A stretch of 64,000 bases of DNA, taken from the NCBI GenBank assembly GCA_963848955.1, contig CAWKFQ010000023.1, positions 224,248 through 288,247 of the forward strand. Direction: 5' to 3'. Under the pieces are notes generated by a model. The model saw nothing but the letters and a program-made list of their open reading frames with translations. It was not told the origin of the DNA and ran no database searches. Below, one piece after another: positions 27,691 to 36,451 of the stretch. The translations under genes and the position numbers were made by a program. Positions within the stretch are counted from its first letter, which is position 1, and each line of letters starts with the position of its first letter. Source of the DNA: DASUPK01 sp963848955 (lineage in GTDB: Bacteria > Actinomycetota > Thermoleophilia > Solirubrobacterales > 70-9).

Positions 27691-28257
27691 GTGGCATCGG
27701 ATCCGGCCGAACCCCTACGTTGCCGCGCCGTGGACGATGTGACGGCGCTGGCGCTGGCGGCCAGGGACGGCGACCAGCTGGCGCTGTCGTCGTTCGTCCG
27801 CCGGACGTGGACTGACGTCGTCCGCCTGGTCACCGCGGTGGCGGGGCGCGACCTCGCCGAGGACGCCGCCCAGGACACCTACATGCGGGCCATCCGGGCC
27901 CTGCCCGCCTATCGCGGCGATGCCGGCGCCCGCACCTGGCTGCTGTCGATCGCCAGGCGGGCGGCGGTCGACGCCGTGCGGATGGCGTCACGGCGCCGGC
28001 GGCTGACCCGGCGGCTCATCGACCGCGCCGAGCCGGCCGGCGTCGAGATCAGCCTGCGTGACTCAGCGCTCGGCGACCAGTTGCTCACCCGCCTCGATCC
28101 CGACCGGCGCACCGCTTTCGTCCTCACCCAGCTGCTGGGGTTCGACTACGCCGAGGCGGCGGCGATCTGCGGGTGTCCGATCGGGACCATCCGCTCGCGG
28201 GTGGCCCGGGCCCGCGACCAGCTCGTCCGCGAGCTCCGACCCAGCGACCTCGGCTGA
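27691..28257 (+). CDS. sigC: SigC-like ECF RNA polymerase sigma factor
   Basis: A 188-residue ECF sigma factor. Region 2 contains RDLAEDAAQDTYMRAIRALP and ARTWLLSIARRAAVDAVR; region 4 contains FVLTQLLGFDYAEAAAICG and PIGTIRSRVARARDQL, all close to mycobacterial SigC as I remember it. It could start at GTG 27691 or at GTG 27730 (VDDVTALALAARDG); the second gives the length nearest to SigC. It diverges from its membrane anti-sigma factor and the copCD gene. SigC of Mycobacterium tuberculosis is linked to copper acquisition, so the locus arrangement here fits a copper-responsive regulon. Confidence 0.88.
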   Translation: MASDPAEPLRCRAVDDVTALALAARDGDQLALSSFVRRTWTDVVRLVTAVAGRDLAEDAAQDTYMRAIRALPAYRGDAGARTWLLSIARRAAVDAVRMASRRRRLTRRLIDRAEPAGVEISLRDSALGDQLLTRLDPDRRTAFVLTQLLGFDYAEAAAICGCPIGTIRSRVARARDQLVRELRPSDLG

Positions 28258-28272
28258 CTGGCCTCGCGCTTC

Positions 28273-30816
28273 GTGATCCTGCCGCCCGCCGCCGCGTCGC
28301 TGCCGGTCGTCGCCTGCCTCGACGAACTGCGGGCGGCGCTCACCGGGCCCGGGCACGCAGTGCTGCAAGCGCCGCCCGGGGCGGGCAAGACGACCGTCGT
28401 GCCCCTGGCCATGGTGGACGAGCCGTGGCTGGAGGGCCGACGCCTCGTCATGCTCGAACCGCGCCGGCTCGCCACCCGGGCCGCGGCCCGGCGCATGGCG
28501 GCGCTGCGGCGGGAGGGGGTCGGCGAGACCGTCGGCTATCGCACCCGCGACGATCGCCGGGTCGGCCCCGCCACGCGCATCGAGGTGGTGACCGAGGGCA
28601 TCCTCACCCGCCGGCTGCAGCGCGATCCCGGGCTCGAGGGCGTGGGCCTGGTGATCTTCGACGAGTTCCACGAGCGCAGCCTCCAGGCCGATCTCGGGCT
28701 GGCGCTGGCCCTCGACGCCCGCCACCACCTGCGCCCCGACCTCCGCCTGCTGGTGATGTCGGCGACCCTCGACGGGGACCGCGTCGCCGGACTGCTGATG
28801 GCGCCGGGGGGTGAGCCGGCCCCGGTGATCACGAGCGAGACCCGGTCGCACGCCGTCGATGTGCGCTGGGCGCCGCGGCGACCCCGCGAACACCTGGAGC
28901 CGGCGATGGTCACCGCCATCCGCCGGGTGCTGCGCGAGACCGCCGCCACCGAGGCCGATGGCGACGTGCTCGCTTTCCTGCCCGGGGCTGCGGAGATCGT
29001 CCGGACCGCCGAGCAGCTCGGAGCCGCGCTCGGCCCCGACTCGGCCGTCGATGTCCACCCGCTCTACGGGGCGTTGCCGGCCGGAGACCAGGATGCGGCC
29101 CTGGCCCCCGGTCTGCCCGGGCGGCGGAAGGTGGTGCTGGCCACGGACATCGCCGAGACCAGCCTCACGGTCGAGGGCGTGCGGGTGGTGGTCGACGCCG
29201 GCTTGGCCCGCAGGCCGGTGTTCGACGCCGGCACCGGGCTCACCCGGCTGGCGACCGTTCCCGCCTCACGGGCGTCGGCCGACCAGCGGGCTGGACGTGC
29301 CGGCCGGTTGGGACCGGGCGTGGCGGTGCGGCTGTGGTCGACGGTCGAACACGCGGCGCGCCCTCGGTTCGACGAGCCCGAGATCCGCCAGGCCGACCTG
29401 GCGGGCCTGGCGCTGGAGCTGGCGGTCTGGGGCACCGAGCCCGGCGAGCTGCGGTTCCTGGATCCCCCACCGCCACGGCCCCTGGACGAAGCGCGTCGCC
29501 TGCTCGCCGACCTGGGTGGGCTGGACAGCGATGGGCTCGCGACCGCGGCCGGTCGGGACATGGTGGCGCTGCCGCTGCACCCCCGACTGGCCCGCATGCT
29601 GCTCGTCGCCCGCGACCGCGGGCACGGGTGGCTCGGCTGCCTGCTGGCCGCCCTGCTGGAGGATCGCGACGTGCTACGTGGTCGGCCCGACGAGGTGCCC
29701 GCCGACGTCGGGCTGCGCCTGGCCTTGCTCGACGATCCGACCTTCCGGCACCCGCAGGCGGACGGGCGGGCTCTGCGGGGCGCCCGTGACCGTGCCCACG
29801 ATCTGGCCCGGCGGGTGGGGGTGGCCGCCGGGGGCGGCGACCCGGCCGAGGCGGGGCCGTTGCTCGGCGTCGCATACCCCGACCGCATCGCCCAGGCACG
29901 AGGGGGCCCGGGGCGCTTCGTGCTGCGGGCGGGCACAGAGGGCTGGCTGGCCGGCGACGACGCCCTGGCCCGCGAGCCGTTCCTGGCGGTGGCCGAGGTC
30001 GACGGCCGCCGGCGCAACGGGCGGATCCGCCTGGCGGCAGGCCTCGACCCCGGCCAGCTCGACGAGATCGCGGGCCACCAGGTCGACGAGCACGCCCGCA
30101 TGGTCTGGGACCGCGATCGCGACGACCTCGTCGCCAGCGTCGAGCGCCGGCTCGGGCGGCTGCGGCTGGGCGTGGTCGAACGACGCCCGCCGCCGGGGAC
30201 CGCCACCACGACCGCGCTGGTCGACCGGGTGCGGTCCACCAATCTGGCGGCGCTGCCGTGGACCGATACCGCCCGGGCGCTCCAGGCCCGGATCGGCTTC
30301 CTGCGCGCCGTGCTGGGGGAGCCGTGGCCCGACGTCTCCGACGGGGCGTTGCGCCGCCACGTCGACGACTGGCTTGCCCCGGTGCTGACTGCCGCCGGCG
30401 CCAGCGGGCGGGCCGACCTCGAGCGCGTCGACCTGGTCCGGGCGCTGCGCGCCATGGTCCCCGCCGAGGTGGCGGGCGACCTGGATCGCCTGGCGCCGGT
30501 GGCGGTGAGCGTGCCGAGCGGTCGCCGAGTGCCGCTCGACTACCGGAGCGGCGGGGCAGCTGGCGATCCCCCGGTCCTGGCGGTGCGGGTGCAGGAGATG
30601 TTCGGCTCCCGCGAGACGCCCGTCGTCGCCGGCGGGCGGGTACCGGTGGTGCTGCAGCTGCTGTCACCGGCGGGGCGGCCGGTGCAGGTGACCAGCGACC
30701 TGGCCGGGTTCTGGACCGGCTCGTGGGGCGAGGTGCGCAAGCAGATGGCCGGCCGCTATCCGAAGCACGACTGGCCGGACGACCCGGCCGGGGGCGTCAG
30801 TCGACGACGAACGTGA
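28273..30816 (+). CDS. hrpB: ATP-dependent RNA helicase HrpB
   Basis: An intact 847-residue DEAH/RHA helicase, standard for HrpB. Walker A is QAPPGAGKTTVVPLAM, the Walker B box is IFDEFHERSLQ, motif III is LLVMSATLDGDRV, and motif VI is ASADQRAGRAGRLGPG. The HrpB C-terminal domain ends with FWTGSWGEVRKQMAGRYPKH and DWPDDP, the family hallmark. GTG 28273 starts the protein 15 bases after the sigma factor stop, so it may share its transcript. The 3' end overlaps the convergent dodecin gene by 20 bases. Its cellular role is not well defined in any bacterium. Confidence 0.94.
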   Translation: MILPPAAASLPVVACLDELRAALTGPGHAVLQAPPGAGKTTVVPLAMVDEPWLEGRRLVMLEPRRLATRAAARRMAALRREGVGETVGYRTRDDRRVGPATRIEVVTEGILTRRLQRDPGLEGVGLVIFDEFHERSLQADLGLALALDARHHLRPDLRLLVMSATLDGDRVAGLLMAPGGEPAPVITSETRSHAVDVRWAPRRPREHLEPAMVTAIRRVLRETAATEADGDVLAFLPGAAEIVRTAEQLGAALGPDSAVDVHPLYGALPAGDQDAALAPGLPGRRKVVLATDIAETSLTVEGVRVVVDAGLARRPVFDAGTGLTRLATVPASRASADQRAGRAGRLGPGVAVRLWSTVEHAARPRFDEPEIRQADLAGLALELAVWGTEPGELRFLDPPPPRPLDEARRLLADLGGLDSDGLATAAGRDMVALPLHPRLARMLLVARDRGHGWLGCLLAALLEDRDVLRGRPDEVPADVGLRLALLDDPTFRHPQADGRALRGARDRAHDLARRVGVAAGGGDPAEAGPLLGVAYPDRIAQARGGPGRFVLRAGTEGWLAGDDALAREPFLAVAEVDGRRRNGRIRLAAGLDPGQLDEIAGHQVDEHARMVWDRDRDDLVASVERRLGRLRLGVVERRPPPGTATTTALVDRVRSTNLAALPWTDTARALQARIGFLRAVLGEPWPDVSDGALRRHVDDWLAPVLTAAGASGRADLERVDLVRALRAMVPAEVAGDLDRLAPVAVSVPSGRRVPLDYRSGGAAGDPPVLAVRVQEMFGSRETPVVAGGRVPVVLQLLSPAGRPVQVTSDLAGFWTGSWGEVRKQMAGRYPKHDWPDDPAGGVSRRRT

Positions 30817-31000
30817 CCTGCATGTGCACGCGGAAGCCGGTGATCTGCCCGTCGGTGACGATCGCCTTCTCTTCCTTGACGTAGGCGGCCTCGATGTTGT
30901 GGACCGTTTCACCGGCCTTGGCGATGCCCACCCTGAGGGCATCCTCGAAGCTGTCGGGTGACTCGGCGCTCAACTCGATCGTCTTGGCTACCGACGACAT
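30797..31000 (-). CDS. Dodecin (flavin/CoA-binding dodecamer)
   Basis: A 67-residue protein, MSSVAKTIELSAESPDSFED onward, with the central IAKAGETVHNIEAAYVKEEK and the C-terminal GFRVHMQVTFVVD typical of dodecin. Dodecins assemble as dodecamers that store and protect riboflavin, FMN or CoA. The chosen ATG at 31000 has a strong GGGAGGG ribosome site; a longer reading from an upstream start lacks one. Its stop lies inside the last codons of hrpB on the other strand. Confidence 0.93.
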   Translation of the reverse strand: MSSVAKTIELSAESPDSFEDALRVGIAKAGETVHNIEAAYVKEEKAIVTDGQITGFRVHMQVTFVVD

Positions 31001-31087
31001 GGCGTTCCCTCCCGAGGAGACTGCCCGCCCGGCGACAGTCAACCAGGTCGCGCAGAGTAGGGACAGGGGCCGTTTCCGTCCCGACCG

Positions 31088-32881
31088 TCAGGCTGCGGCC
31101 TTGTCGGCGGCGTCGTCGCCGACGGCCGCGAACGCCAGCAGCTCGCGCCCGACAGTGGCGGCGATGGCATCGGACCACGCTGCGCCGGACAGCAGGTGCC
31201 GGCGGGCGTAGCGAAGTCCGACCAGGCCCTTGTGGATGGCCCGCTCGCCAGGCTCGCCGGCCTGCTCCAGCAGCAGCGCCGCCGACGCCGTCCGCACCAG
31301 GTGATCGCACATCCGCCCCGAGAGAGCCTCGGCGGCATCGGGCTCGAGCCCGCGCATGGAGTCCACCCGGGCCACCAGCTCGTCGCGCGCTGCGACCACG
31401 GCATCGACCGCGGGCTGGGCCCAGCCGGGCGCACCTCCACGGGCCGCAGTCACCGCCTGGTCGATCCGGGCCACGACCGCTTCGTGGGCGGCGTCGCGAC
31501 GGATGGTCCGCAGCACGTCCAGCACGCAGATGTTCTCGCTGCCCTCCCAGATGGGATGGCACTGGGCGTCGCGCAGCTGGCGGGTCAGGCCCCAGTCCTC
31601 GCAGTAGCCGTTGCCGCCGTGCAGCTCGACCGCGTACGAGGCCGCCTCGACACCGAGCCGGCACAGGCGCACCTTGGCCGCCGGCACCAGGATGCGGCGC
31701 AGCCGGGCGCCATCGGCGAACCCGCCGGCGGCGGCGCACTCGAAGCCCAGCGCCACCGCGGCCTCGAGCTCGGCCAGCTGGTCGACGAGCTGCTCGCGCA
31801 CGAGTGGCAGGTCGACCAGCGCGCGGCCCTTGGCCTGCCGATGGTGGGCCCAGGCGGCCGCCTCGGCGAAGCAGCGTCGGGCGATGCCGAGCCCCATGAG
31901 CGCCACGCCGAACCGGCTGCCGTTGACCATCTCCATCATCCGTGCCAGTCCGCCCGAGTCCGACGTGGACCGGTTGATCCCGTCGCTCGGCTCGATCGAC
32001 CCGGTCGGCGAGGTGGCGTCCTCGGTCCTCGGTGGCCGCAGTGCGTAGCCGAGCGCGCCGGTGAGCTCGACCTCGCCGGTGGGGACGCTCTTGGTGCCCA
32101 GCTTCTGCTTGAGCCGGCGGATCGTGTAGCGGTTCGGCGACCCGTCCTCCAGCATCCGGGGCACCAGGTAGAGGCCGAGCCCCGCGGGGCCGTCCGGGGC
32201 ACCCTCGGGTCGGGCCAGCAGCACGATGGCGGCGCCGTCGACGTTGGAGCAGAACCACTTCTCGCCGCTGATCTCCACGCGACCGTCACCGAGGTCTCGG
32301 GCGGTGCAATGGACCGTGCGCCCCAGGTCGGACCCACCGTCTCGCTCGGTCAGGAACATCGACCCGTCCACGGCACGGTCGACGTCGGCGGCCCGTAGGC
32401 CCGCCAGCAGGTCGTCGCGCACGTCGGGCGGGGCGTACGCGTCGACCAGGCCGGCCACCCCCGAGGTCATGCCCAGGCTGCACACCATGCCCGTGTCTGC
32501 CTGGGACAGCAGGTAGCTGGCGCCGCCGAGGACAACTCCCGGCGTCGGTCGCCCGCGCTCCTCGGCCTGAGCGGCGAACCCCGAGGGGTAGCCCGCCTGC
32601 CACAGCGCCCGCTTGGCGTCGAGCATGGCCGGGTGATGGGCGATCTCGCCCACGTCGTTGGCCCAGCGGTCGTAGCGGACCAGCTCGGGCGGGTGGGCGT
32701 CGATGGTGTCGGCGGCCCGTGCGATGCGATCGCCCACGAGGTCACCGAAGCCGTCGAGCGTGGCCTCGGCCCAGGCCAGGTCGTCGGATGGGCAGTCGCG
32801 CCGCACCCGGTCCTGGAGGTCCGGGTCGAGCCGATACCAGTTCTGCCCCACCACGCCGTCGATGTCAGACCAGTCGATCAC
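31088..32881 (-). CDS. AidB-like acyl-CoA dehydrogenase family protein
   Basis: About 597 residues from GTG 32881 (VIDWSDIDGVVGQNWY); an ATG at 32917 would add 12 residues. It has the AidB-specific N-terminal extension and the flavin-binding core: FLTERDGGSDLGRTVHCTA, ISGEKWFCSNVDGAAIVLLA and RLKQKLGTKSVPTGEVEL. The C-terminal helical bundle carries VELHGGNGYCEDWGLTRQLRDA and HPIWEGSENI. AidB of E. coli is a FAD protein induced by alkylation damage that can bind DNA; relatives may be ordinary dehydrogenases. Repeat copy 4 lies 48 bases upstream of the start. Confidence 0.87.
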   Translation of the reverse strand: MIDWSDIDGVVGQNWYRLDPDLQDRVRRDCPSDDLAWAEATLDGFGDLVGDRIARAADTIDAHPPELVRYDRWANDVGEIAHHPAMLDAKRALWQAGYPSGFAAQAEERGRPTPGVVLGGASYLLSQADTGMVCSLGMTSGVAGLVDAYAPPDVRDDLLAGLRAADVDRAVDGSMFLTERDGGSDLGRTVHCTARDLGDGRVEISGEKWFCSNVDGAAIVLLARPEGAPDGPAGLGLYLVPRMLEDGSPNRYTIRRLKQKLGTKSVPTGEVELTGALGYALRPPRTEDATSPTGSIEPSDGINRSTSDSGGLARMMEMVNGSRFGVALMGLGIARRCFAEAAAWAHHRQAKGRALVDLPLVREQLVDQLAELEAAVALGFECAAAGGFADGARLRRILVPAAKVRLCRLGVEAASYAVELHGGNGYCEDWGLTRQLRDAQCHPIWEGSENICVLDVLRTIRRDAAHEAVVARIDQAVTAARGGAPGWAQPAVDAVVAARDELVARVDSMRGLEPDAAEALSGRMCDHLVRTASAALLLEQAGEPGERAIHKGLVGLRYARRHLLSGAAWSDAIAATVGRELLAFAAVGDDAADKAAA

Positions 32882-32928
32882 GGGACCAGACTGGCAGGTG
32901 GGAAGGTCGCCGGTCACGGTGACGGGGC

Positions 32929-33066
32929 TAAGGAGCCGAGCGGATAGGGCGGTTCGTGCAGCCTACGCGTGGGAATTTGGCGGTCGACCCCCAGCTCAAC
33001 AGCTCGGCTCCCCGGCAGCGCTGACCACTGTGAGCCAAGACGGCGTGCCTATCCGCTCACGTCCTA
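32929..33066 (+). repeat. Interspersed 137-bp repeat, copy 4
   Basis: Almost identical to copies 1 and 3, in the same orientation, flanked by TA at both edges (GCTAAGGAG and GTCCTACGC). It lies in the promoter region of the AidB-like gene (minus strand) rather than behind a stop codon, so the element is not simply a terminator. Confidence 0.85.
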
Positions 33067-33094
33067 CGCACCATCAGGCGCACGCGGGCGGGCT

Positions 33095-33137
33095 CTCGAG
33101 GCAATGGGGACCGGGGGCCGGTCCCCATCACCTCGAG
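33095..33137 (-). terminator. Hairpin terminator candidate after the LLM oxidoreductase gene
   Basis: ATGGGGACCGG (33104-33114) and CCGGTCCCCAT (33118-33128) form an 11-bp stem with a 3-base loop, extended by CTCGAGG/CCTCGAG across a 2-base bulge. It lies 17 bases past the stop of the minus-strand gene and has no T-run, as is common in actinobacteria. The left arm can also pair with CGGTCCCTATTGCCTC at 33148-33163, which includes that stop codon. Confidence 0.6.
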
Positions 33138-33153
33138 AATGGTTCGGCGGTCC

Positions 33154-34099
33154 CTATTGCCTCGCTGGGCGGGACGCGATGGCGGCGAGCGCCTCGGCGG
33201 AGTGCTCGAACGTCGTCACGTAGGTGACGCCGTGCTCGGTCCACAGTCGGTGGAGCCGCTCGGCGATCGCCGCCGGCGAGCCGAACAGCGCGAACGGGCT
33301 GTCGAGCAGCATGTCGAGGTGGATCTCGGCGCCGCCCGCGAACTCCTCGGCAGCGACACGCGGGTCGTCGGTGATTGTCACCCGCTGGACCAGGACCGAC
33401 AGCTCCAGGTCGTCGAACCGCGGCCCGGCGCAGCGGCGGAGGTGCGCAATTCGGTCGGCCAAGCCGTCCCACGTGAAATGGCTCAGGTCGGTGTGGACCA
33501 ACCCTGTCCCGGACGTGAACCCCACCAGGCCGACGATGTCGGCGTGCTCGGCGGCGATCCGCAGCACGCGATCGCCGTTGCCGCCCACCATCACCGGCAC
33601 CGGCGACTGCACGGTCGCCAGATCGGTGCGCCGCGCCCTCGAGCCGGTAGGCGCCGTCGTGGCTTACGGTCTCGCCGACGAGCAGACGCCGCACCAATGG
33701 CACCGCCTCGGCAAGTCGTCCGACTCGAATTCCCGGCACGTCGTAGGGGATGCCGGTCGCGGCAAACTCCACCGCGGCGTGCCCGGCGCCGAAGCCAAGC
33801 TCGAGCCTTCCCTCCGTGAGTAGGTCAACGGCTGCGGCCTCCCGGGCCAGCAGGACCGGGTTCCAGAACTCGTTGTTGAGGACCAGCGTGCCGAACCGGA
33901 GCCTGTCACTCGCCCCGGCGGCGGCCACGAGCGGCGTGAAGGGAGGCCACAAACCGAGGTGGTCGGGCATGAGCAGGACGTCGTGGCCCTGGCCGTCGAT
34001 TCGCCGCACGCGCTCGACCCACTCCTTGCGGGTGGCGGCCGGCGCCATGGCGATGACGCCGGTCCGGAACCTCCGGCCGCCGGCATTGCCCGGGTTCAC
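33154..34099 (-). CDS. LLM-class F420-dependent oxidoreductase (TIGR03621-like); one frameshift
   Basis: About 314 residues from GTG 34099 (VNPGNAGGRRFRTGVIAMAP). The TIM-barrel of the luciferase-like monooxygenase family shows GHDVLLMPDHLGLWPPFTPL, LRFGTLVLNNEFWNPVLLAR and LELGFGAGHAAVEFAATGIP. The frame changes near 33630 and continues PVPVMVGGNGDRVLRIAAEH to the end (SAEALAAIASRPARQ). The family uses coenzyme F420 or FMN; the close MSMEG_2516 group is F420-dependent, consistent with an actinobacterial host. Its GTG start overlaps the arsC stop by four bases, so the two are co-translated. Confidence 0.85.
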
Positions 34100-34449
34100 G
34101 TCGCCGACAGCAGGTCCTCGACGGCCTCGGGAGGTCGCCCCAGCACCGCCCGGCCGTCCCCGGCCACCAGGATCGGCCGCTCGATCAGGATCGGGTTGGC
34201 CACCATGGTCTCGATCCAGCGGCGGCGGTCGTGCGGCCAGTCGCTCAGGCCGAGCTTCTTGGCCACCGGCTCTCCCATCCGGGCGATGTCCCACGGCTCG
34301 CGGCCGAGTGCCACCAGCACGGCGTCGAGCTCGTAGGCGGAGGGCGGGTCCTCGACATAGCGGCGCTCCGTGTAGGCGACGCCGCGGTCGTCGAGGATCG
34401 CCTTGGCCGAGCGGCTCTTCGAGCATCGGGGGTTGTGCCACAGCTCCAT
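34096..34449 (-). CDS. ArsC/YffB-family thioredoxin-fold reductase
   Basis: A 117-residue protein starting MELWHNPRCSKSRSAKAILD. The cysteine in NPRCSKSR matches the catalytic cysteine of glutaredoxin-dependent arsenate reductases, and IERPILVAGDGRAVLGRP carries the conserved cis-proline/RPI motif. The spacing and length are normal. Many members of this family (YffB, YfgD) have no shown arsenate activity, so a general thiol role is possible. It is first in a two-gene operon with the LLM oxidoreductase. Confidence 0.87.
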   Translation of the reverse strand: MELWHNPRCSKSRSAKAILDDRGVAYTERRYVEDPPSAYELDAVLVALGREPWDIARMGEPVAKKLGLSDWPHDRRRWIETMVANPILIERPILVAGDGRAVLGRPPEAVEDLLSAT

Positions 34450-34491
34450 GGCCCGAGCCTGTCACGCCGGGCCGGGGCGGGGAACCGGAGC

Positions 34492-35286
34492 TCACCGGTC
34501 CCAGCGGGCGAGCAGTGCCTTGAGCATCTCGTCGGACTGGTGGCTGGGCAGCCCGCTCCCGCCGTCGACGATCAGGTCGTGCCCGGTGACGAAGCCGGCG
34601 TCGGGCGAGCACAGGAATGCCACCGCCCCGGCCACCTCCGTGGGGTCGCCGACGCGTCCCAGTGGGATGCGGCCCTCGATGCGGCTTCGGAGGCCCTCGT
34701 CGTCGAGCACGGCCTGCGTCATGCGGGTGGCGACGTAGCCGGGAGACACGCTGTTGACGCGCACCTCGGGGGCGAACTCCAGTGCCGCCGTGCGGGTGAG
34801 CGCCACCACCCCCGCCTTGGCCGCCGCGTAGGGACCCTCACCCCGGGTCGGGCGGCTGGCCACCGTGCCGGCGACATTGACCACCGACCCGCGGCCCGAG
34901 TCTCGCAGGTGCGGCACCGCCGCCCGGATGCCGTGCCAGACGCCCGTGAGGTTGACCGCCAGCAGGCGGGCGAACTCGGCGTCGGTGAAGCGGGCCAGAG
35001 GCTTCGTCGACCCGAATCCGGCGTTGTTCACGAGGATCGTGAGGCCGGCGAAGGCCTCGGCCGCCTGCTCGATGGCCGCCGCCAGCTCCTCGGAATCGGC
35101 GACATCGGCGCCGAGCGCCAAGTGGCCCTCACCGAGCTGGGCGGCCAGCTCGCCGCCGGCAGTCTCGTCCACGTCCACGATGGCCACCCGAGCCCCATCC
35201 CCGGCCAGACGGCACGCCACCGCGCGCCCGATGCCATGGGCACCACCGGTGACCACCGCCGCATGCCCGTCGAACGGTCCGGCCAC
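34492..35286 (-). CDS. Short-chain dehydrogenase/reductase
   Basis: A 264-residue classical SDR. The cofactor motif TGGAHGIGRAV (TGxxxGxG), the acidic IVDVDET after beta-2 (NAD preference), NNAG in LVNNAGFG, and the catalytic YAAAK are all present; the strand before it reads VNVAGTVASRP, where a serine follows three residues later than usual. The C-terminal SPGYVATRM and GHDLIVDGGSG are typical of FabG-like enzymes. The substrate is unknown. It lies 17 bases after a second SDR on the same strand, likely one transcript. Confidence 0.88.
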   Translation of the reverse strand: MAGPFDGHAAVVTGGAHGIGRAVACRLAGDGARVAIVDVDETAGGELAAQLGEGHLALGADVADSEELAAAIEQAAEAFAGLTILVNNAGFGSTKPLARFTDAEFARLLAVNLTGVWHGIRAAVPHLRDSGRGSVVNVAGTVASRPTRGEGPYAAAKAGVVALTRTAALEFAPEVRVNSVSPGYVATRMTQAVLDDEGLRSRIEGRIPLGRVGDPTEVAGAVAFLCSPDAGFVTGHDLIVDGGSGLPSHQSDEMLKALLARWDR

Positions 35287-35303
35287 GGTGCGGCCCCCGA
35301 ACC

Positions 35304-36092
35304 CTAGAAGCCCTGGAACCAGTGGCCGGCGTTGACGCCGAGCGCCTGCCCGGTGATGGGCCTGGACATGTCGGAGGCGAAGAAGACGACGGCCTCGGCG
35401 ATCTCACTCGACGGTGGCAGGTAGCCAAGGGCCGTCTCCGATGCCACCTCCGCGTACTGCTCGTCCGGCGTGATCCCCTTCTGTTGGGCCAGGTGCTCGA
35501 AGTACATGGCCACGCTGTCGCCCCAGATGTAGCCGGGATGGATGCTGTTGACCCGGATCCCCTGTGCCCCCAGCTCGACCGCCAGGATCTTGGTGGCCGC
35601 CGCCAGCGCCGCCTTCGACGCGGTGTAGGCCCCGAACCGGGAACGCATCCGGACGGCGGACATCGAGTTGACCATCACGACGCGCCCGTCGCCCTGGTCG
35701 GCCATCGGGGCCACGCAGGCCTGGGTGAGCTGGAGGGTACCGAACAGGTTGACGTCCATGGTCCGGCGCCAGTCATCCAGGTCGGCGTCGGCGAAGCGTG
35801 TCCGATCACCGGCATGGAAGGCGTTGTTGACGAGCACGTCGAGTCGCCCGAACGTCTCCACCACCCGCTCGACCGCACTCCGGCACGAGTCGGCGTCGCA
35901 GATGTCCAGCCGCAGCGCCAGTGCCTTGGCGCCCAACCCCTCGATCTCGGCGGCGATGGCCTCGACCTTGGCACCGGTGCGGGCACCCACCACGACGGTG
36001 GCCCCCTGCCGGCCGCAGGCCAGCGCGATGTCGCGGCCGAGCCCCGGACCGGCGCCCGACACGAACGCCACCTTCCCGTCCAGCAATGCCAT
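35304..36092 (-). CDS. Short-chain dehydrogenase/reductase
   Basis: A 262-residue SDR starting MALLDGKVAFVSGAGPGLGR. SGAGPGLGRDIA is the cofactor motif, VLVNNAFHAG replaces the usual NNAG, and VNSMSAVRMRSRFGAYTASK contains the catalytic Ser and Tyr-x-x-x-Lys. HPGYIWGDSVAMYFEHLAQQKG and GQALGVNAGHWFQGF at the end resemble mycobacterial SDRs of the MSMEG carveol-dehydrogenase-like group. The frame stays open into the upstream membrane protein without a stop; I treat ATG 36092 as the real start because it fits SDR length. Confidence 0.87.
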   Translation of the reverse strand: MALLDGKVAFVSGAGPGLGRDIALACGRQGATVVVGARTGAKVEAIAAEIEGLGAKALALRLDICDADSCRSAVERVVETFGRLDVLVNNAFHAGDRTRFADADLDDWRRTMDVNLFGTLQLTQACVAPMADQGDGRVVMVNSMSAVRMRSRFGAYTASKAALAAATKILAVELGAQGIRVNSIHPGYIWGDSVAMYFEHLAQQKGITPDEQYAEVASETALGYLPPSSEIAEAVVFFASDMSRPITGQALGVNAGHWFQGF

Positions 36093-36392
36093 CCGGGTCA
36101 GGGTAGGCCCGCTACGAGGGGCCTTTCTCCTCTTGCGGCGCTCCCACAGCGCCTCGGCCGCCTGCCCGAGCAACGCCCCGAGGACGAGCGCCACCAGCAG
36201 CCCGGCCCACAGGCGGGTCGTGACGTCGAAGAACACGAAGCTCATCTCGACGCGGTCGCTGTTCTGCACGACGAAGAGGACGGCGAGGACGACCACCGCG
36301 GCGGCCACCAACAGCCGGGTGATCAGCCGTACATCGGGTCCGTCGGACGACTCCTCCAGCGGCGCATCGCTGCGCTCCGGCTTGTACGCCAC
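36093..36392 (-). CDS. LapA/DUF1049-like two-helix membrane protein, in frame with the next SDR
   Basis: About 100 residues: a charged N-terminus (MAYKPERSDAPLEESSDGPD), helix 1 (LITRLLVAAAVVVLAVLFVV) followed by the LapA hallmark QNSDRVEMSFVFFD, helix 2 (LWAGLLVALVLGALLGQAAE) and a basic tail ERRKRRKAPRSG. LapA proteins sit in the envelope and often work with lipopolysaccharide or cell-surface assembly. No stop separates it from the SDR. A one-base shift in the tail would give a TGA directly before the SDR start, so an assembly indel is more likely than a real fusion. Confidence 0.7.
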
Positions 36393-36451
36393 GTCAGGAA
36401 ACTACCGCGCAGAGCGTCACGTAACGAGTACCCAGCGGGCCCGCGCGGCCC

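Noticed and set aside
36093..36392. A true LapA-SDR fusion protein
   Set aside because: The frame is open, but a one-base change gives a stop exactly before a good SDR start, and indels are common in this sequence; kept as two genes.
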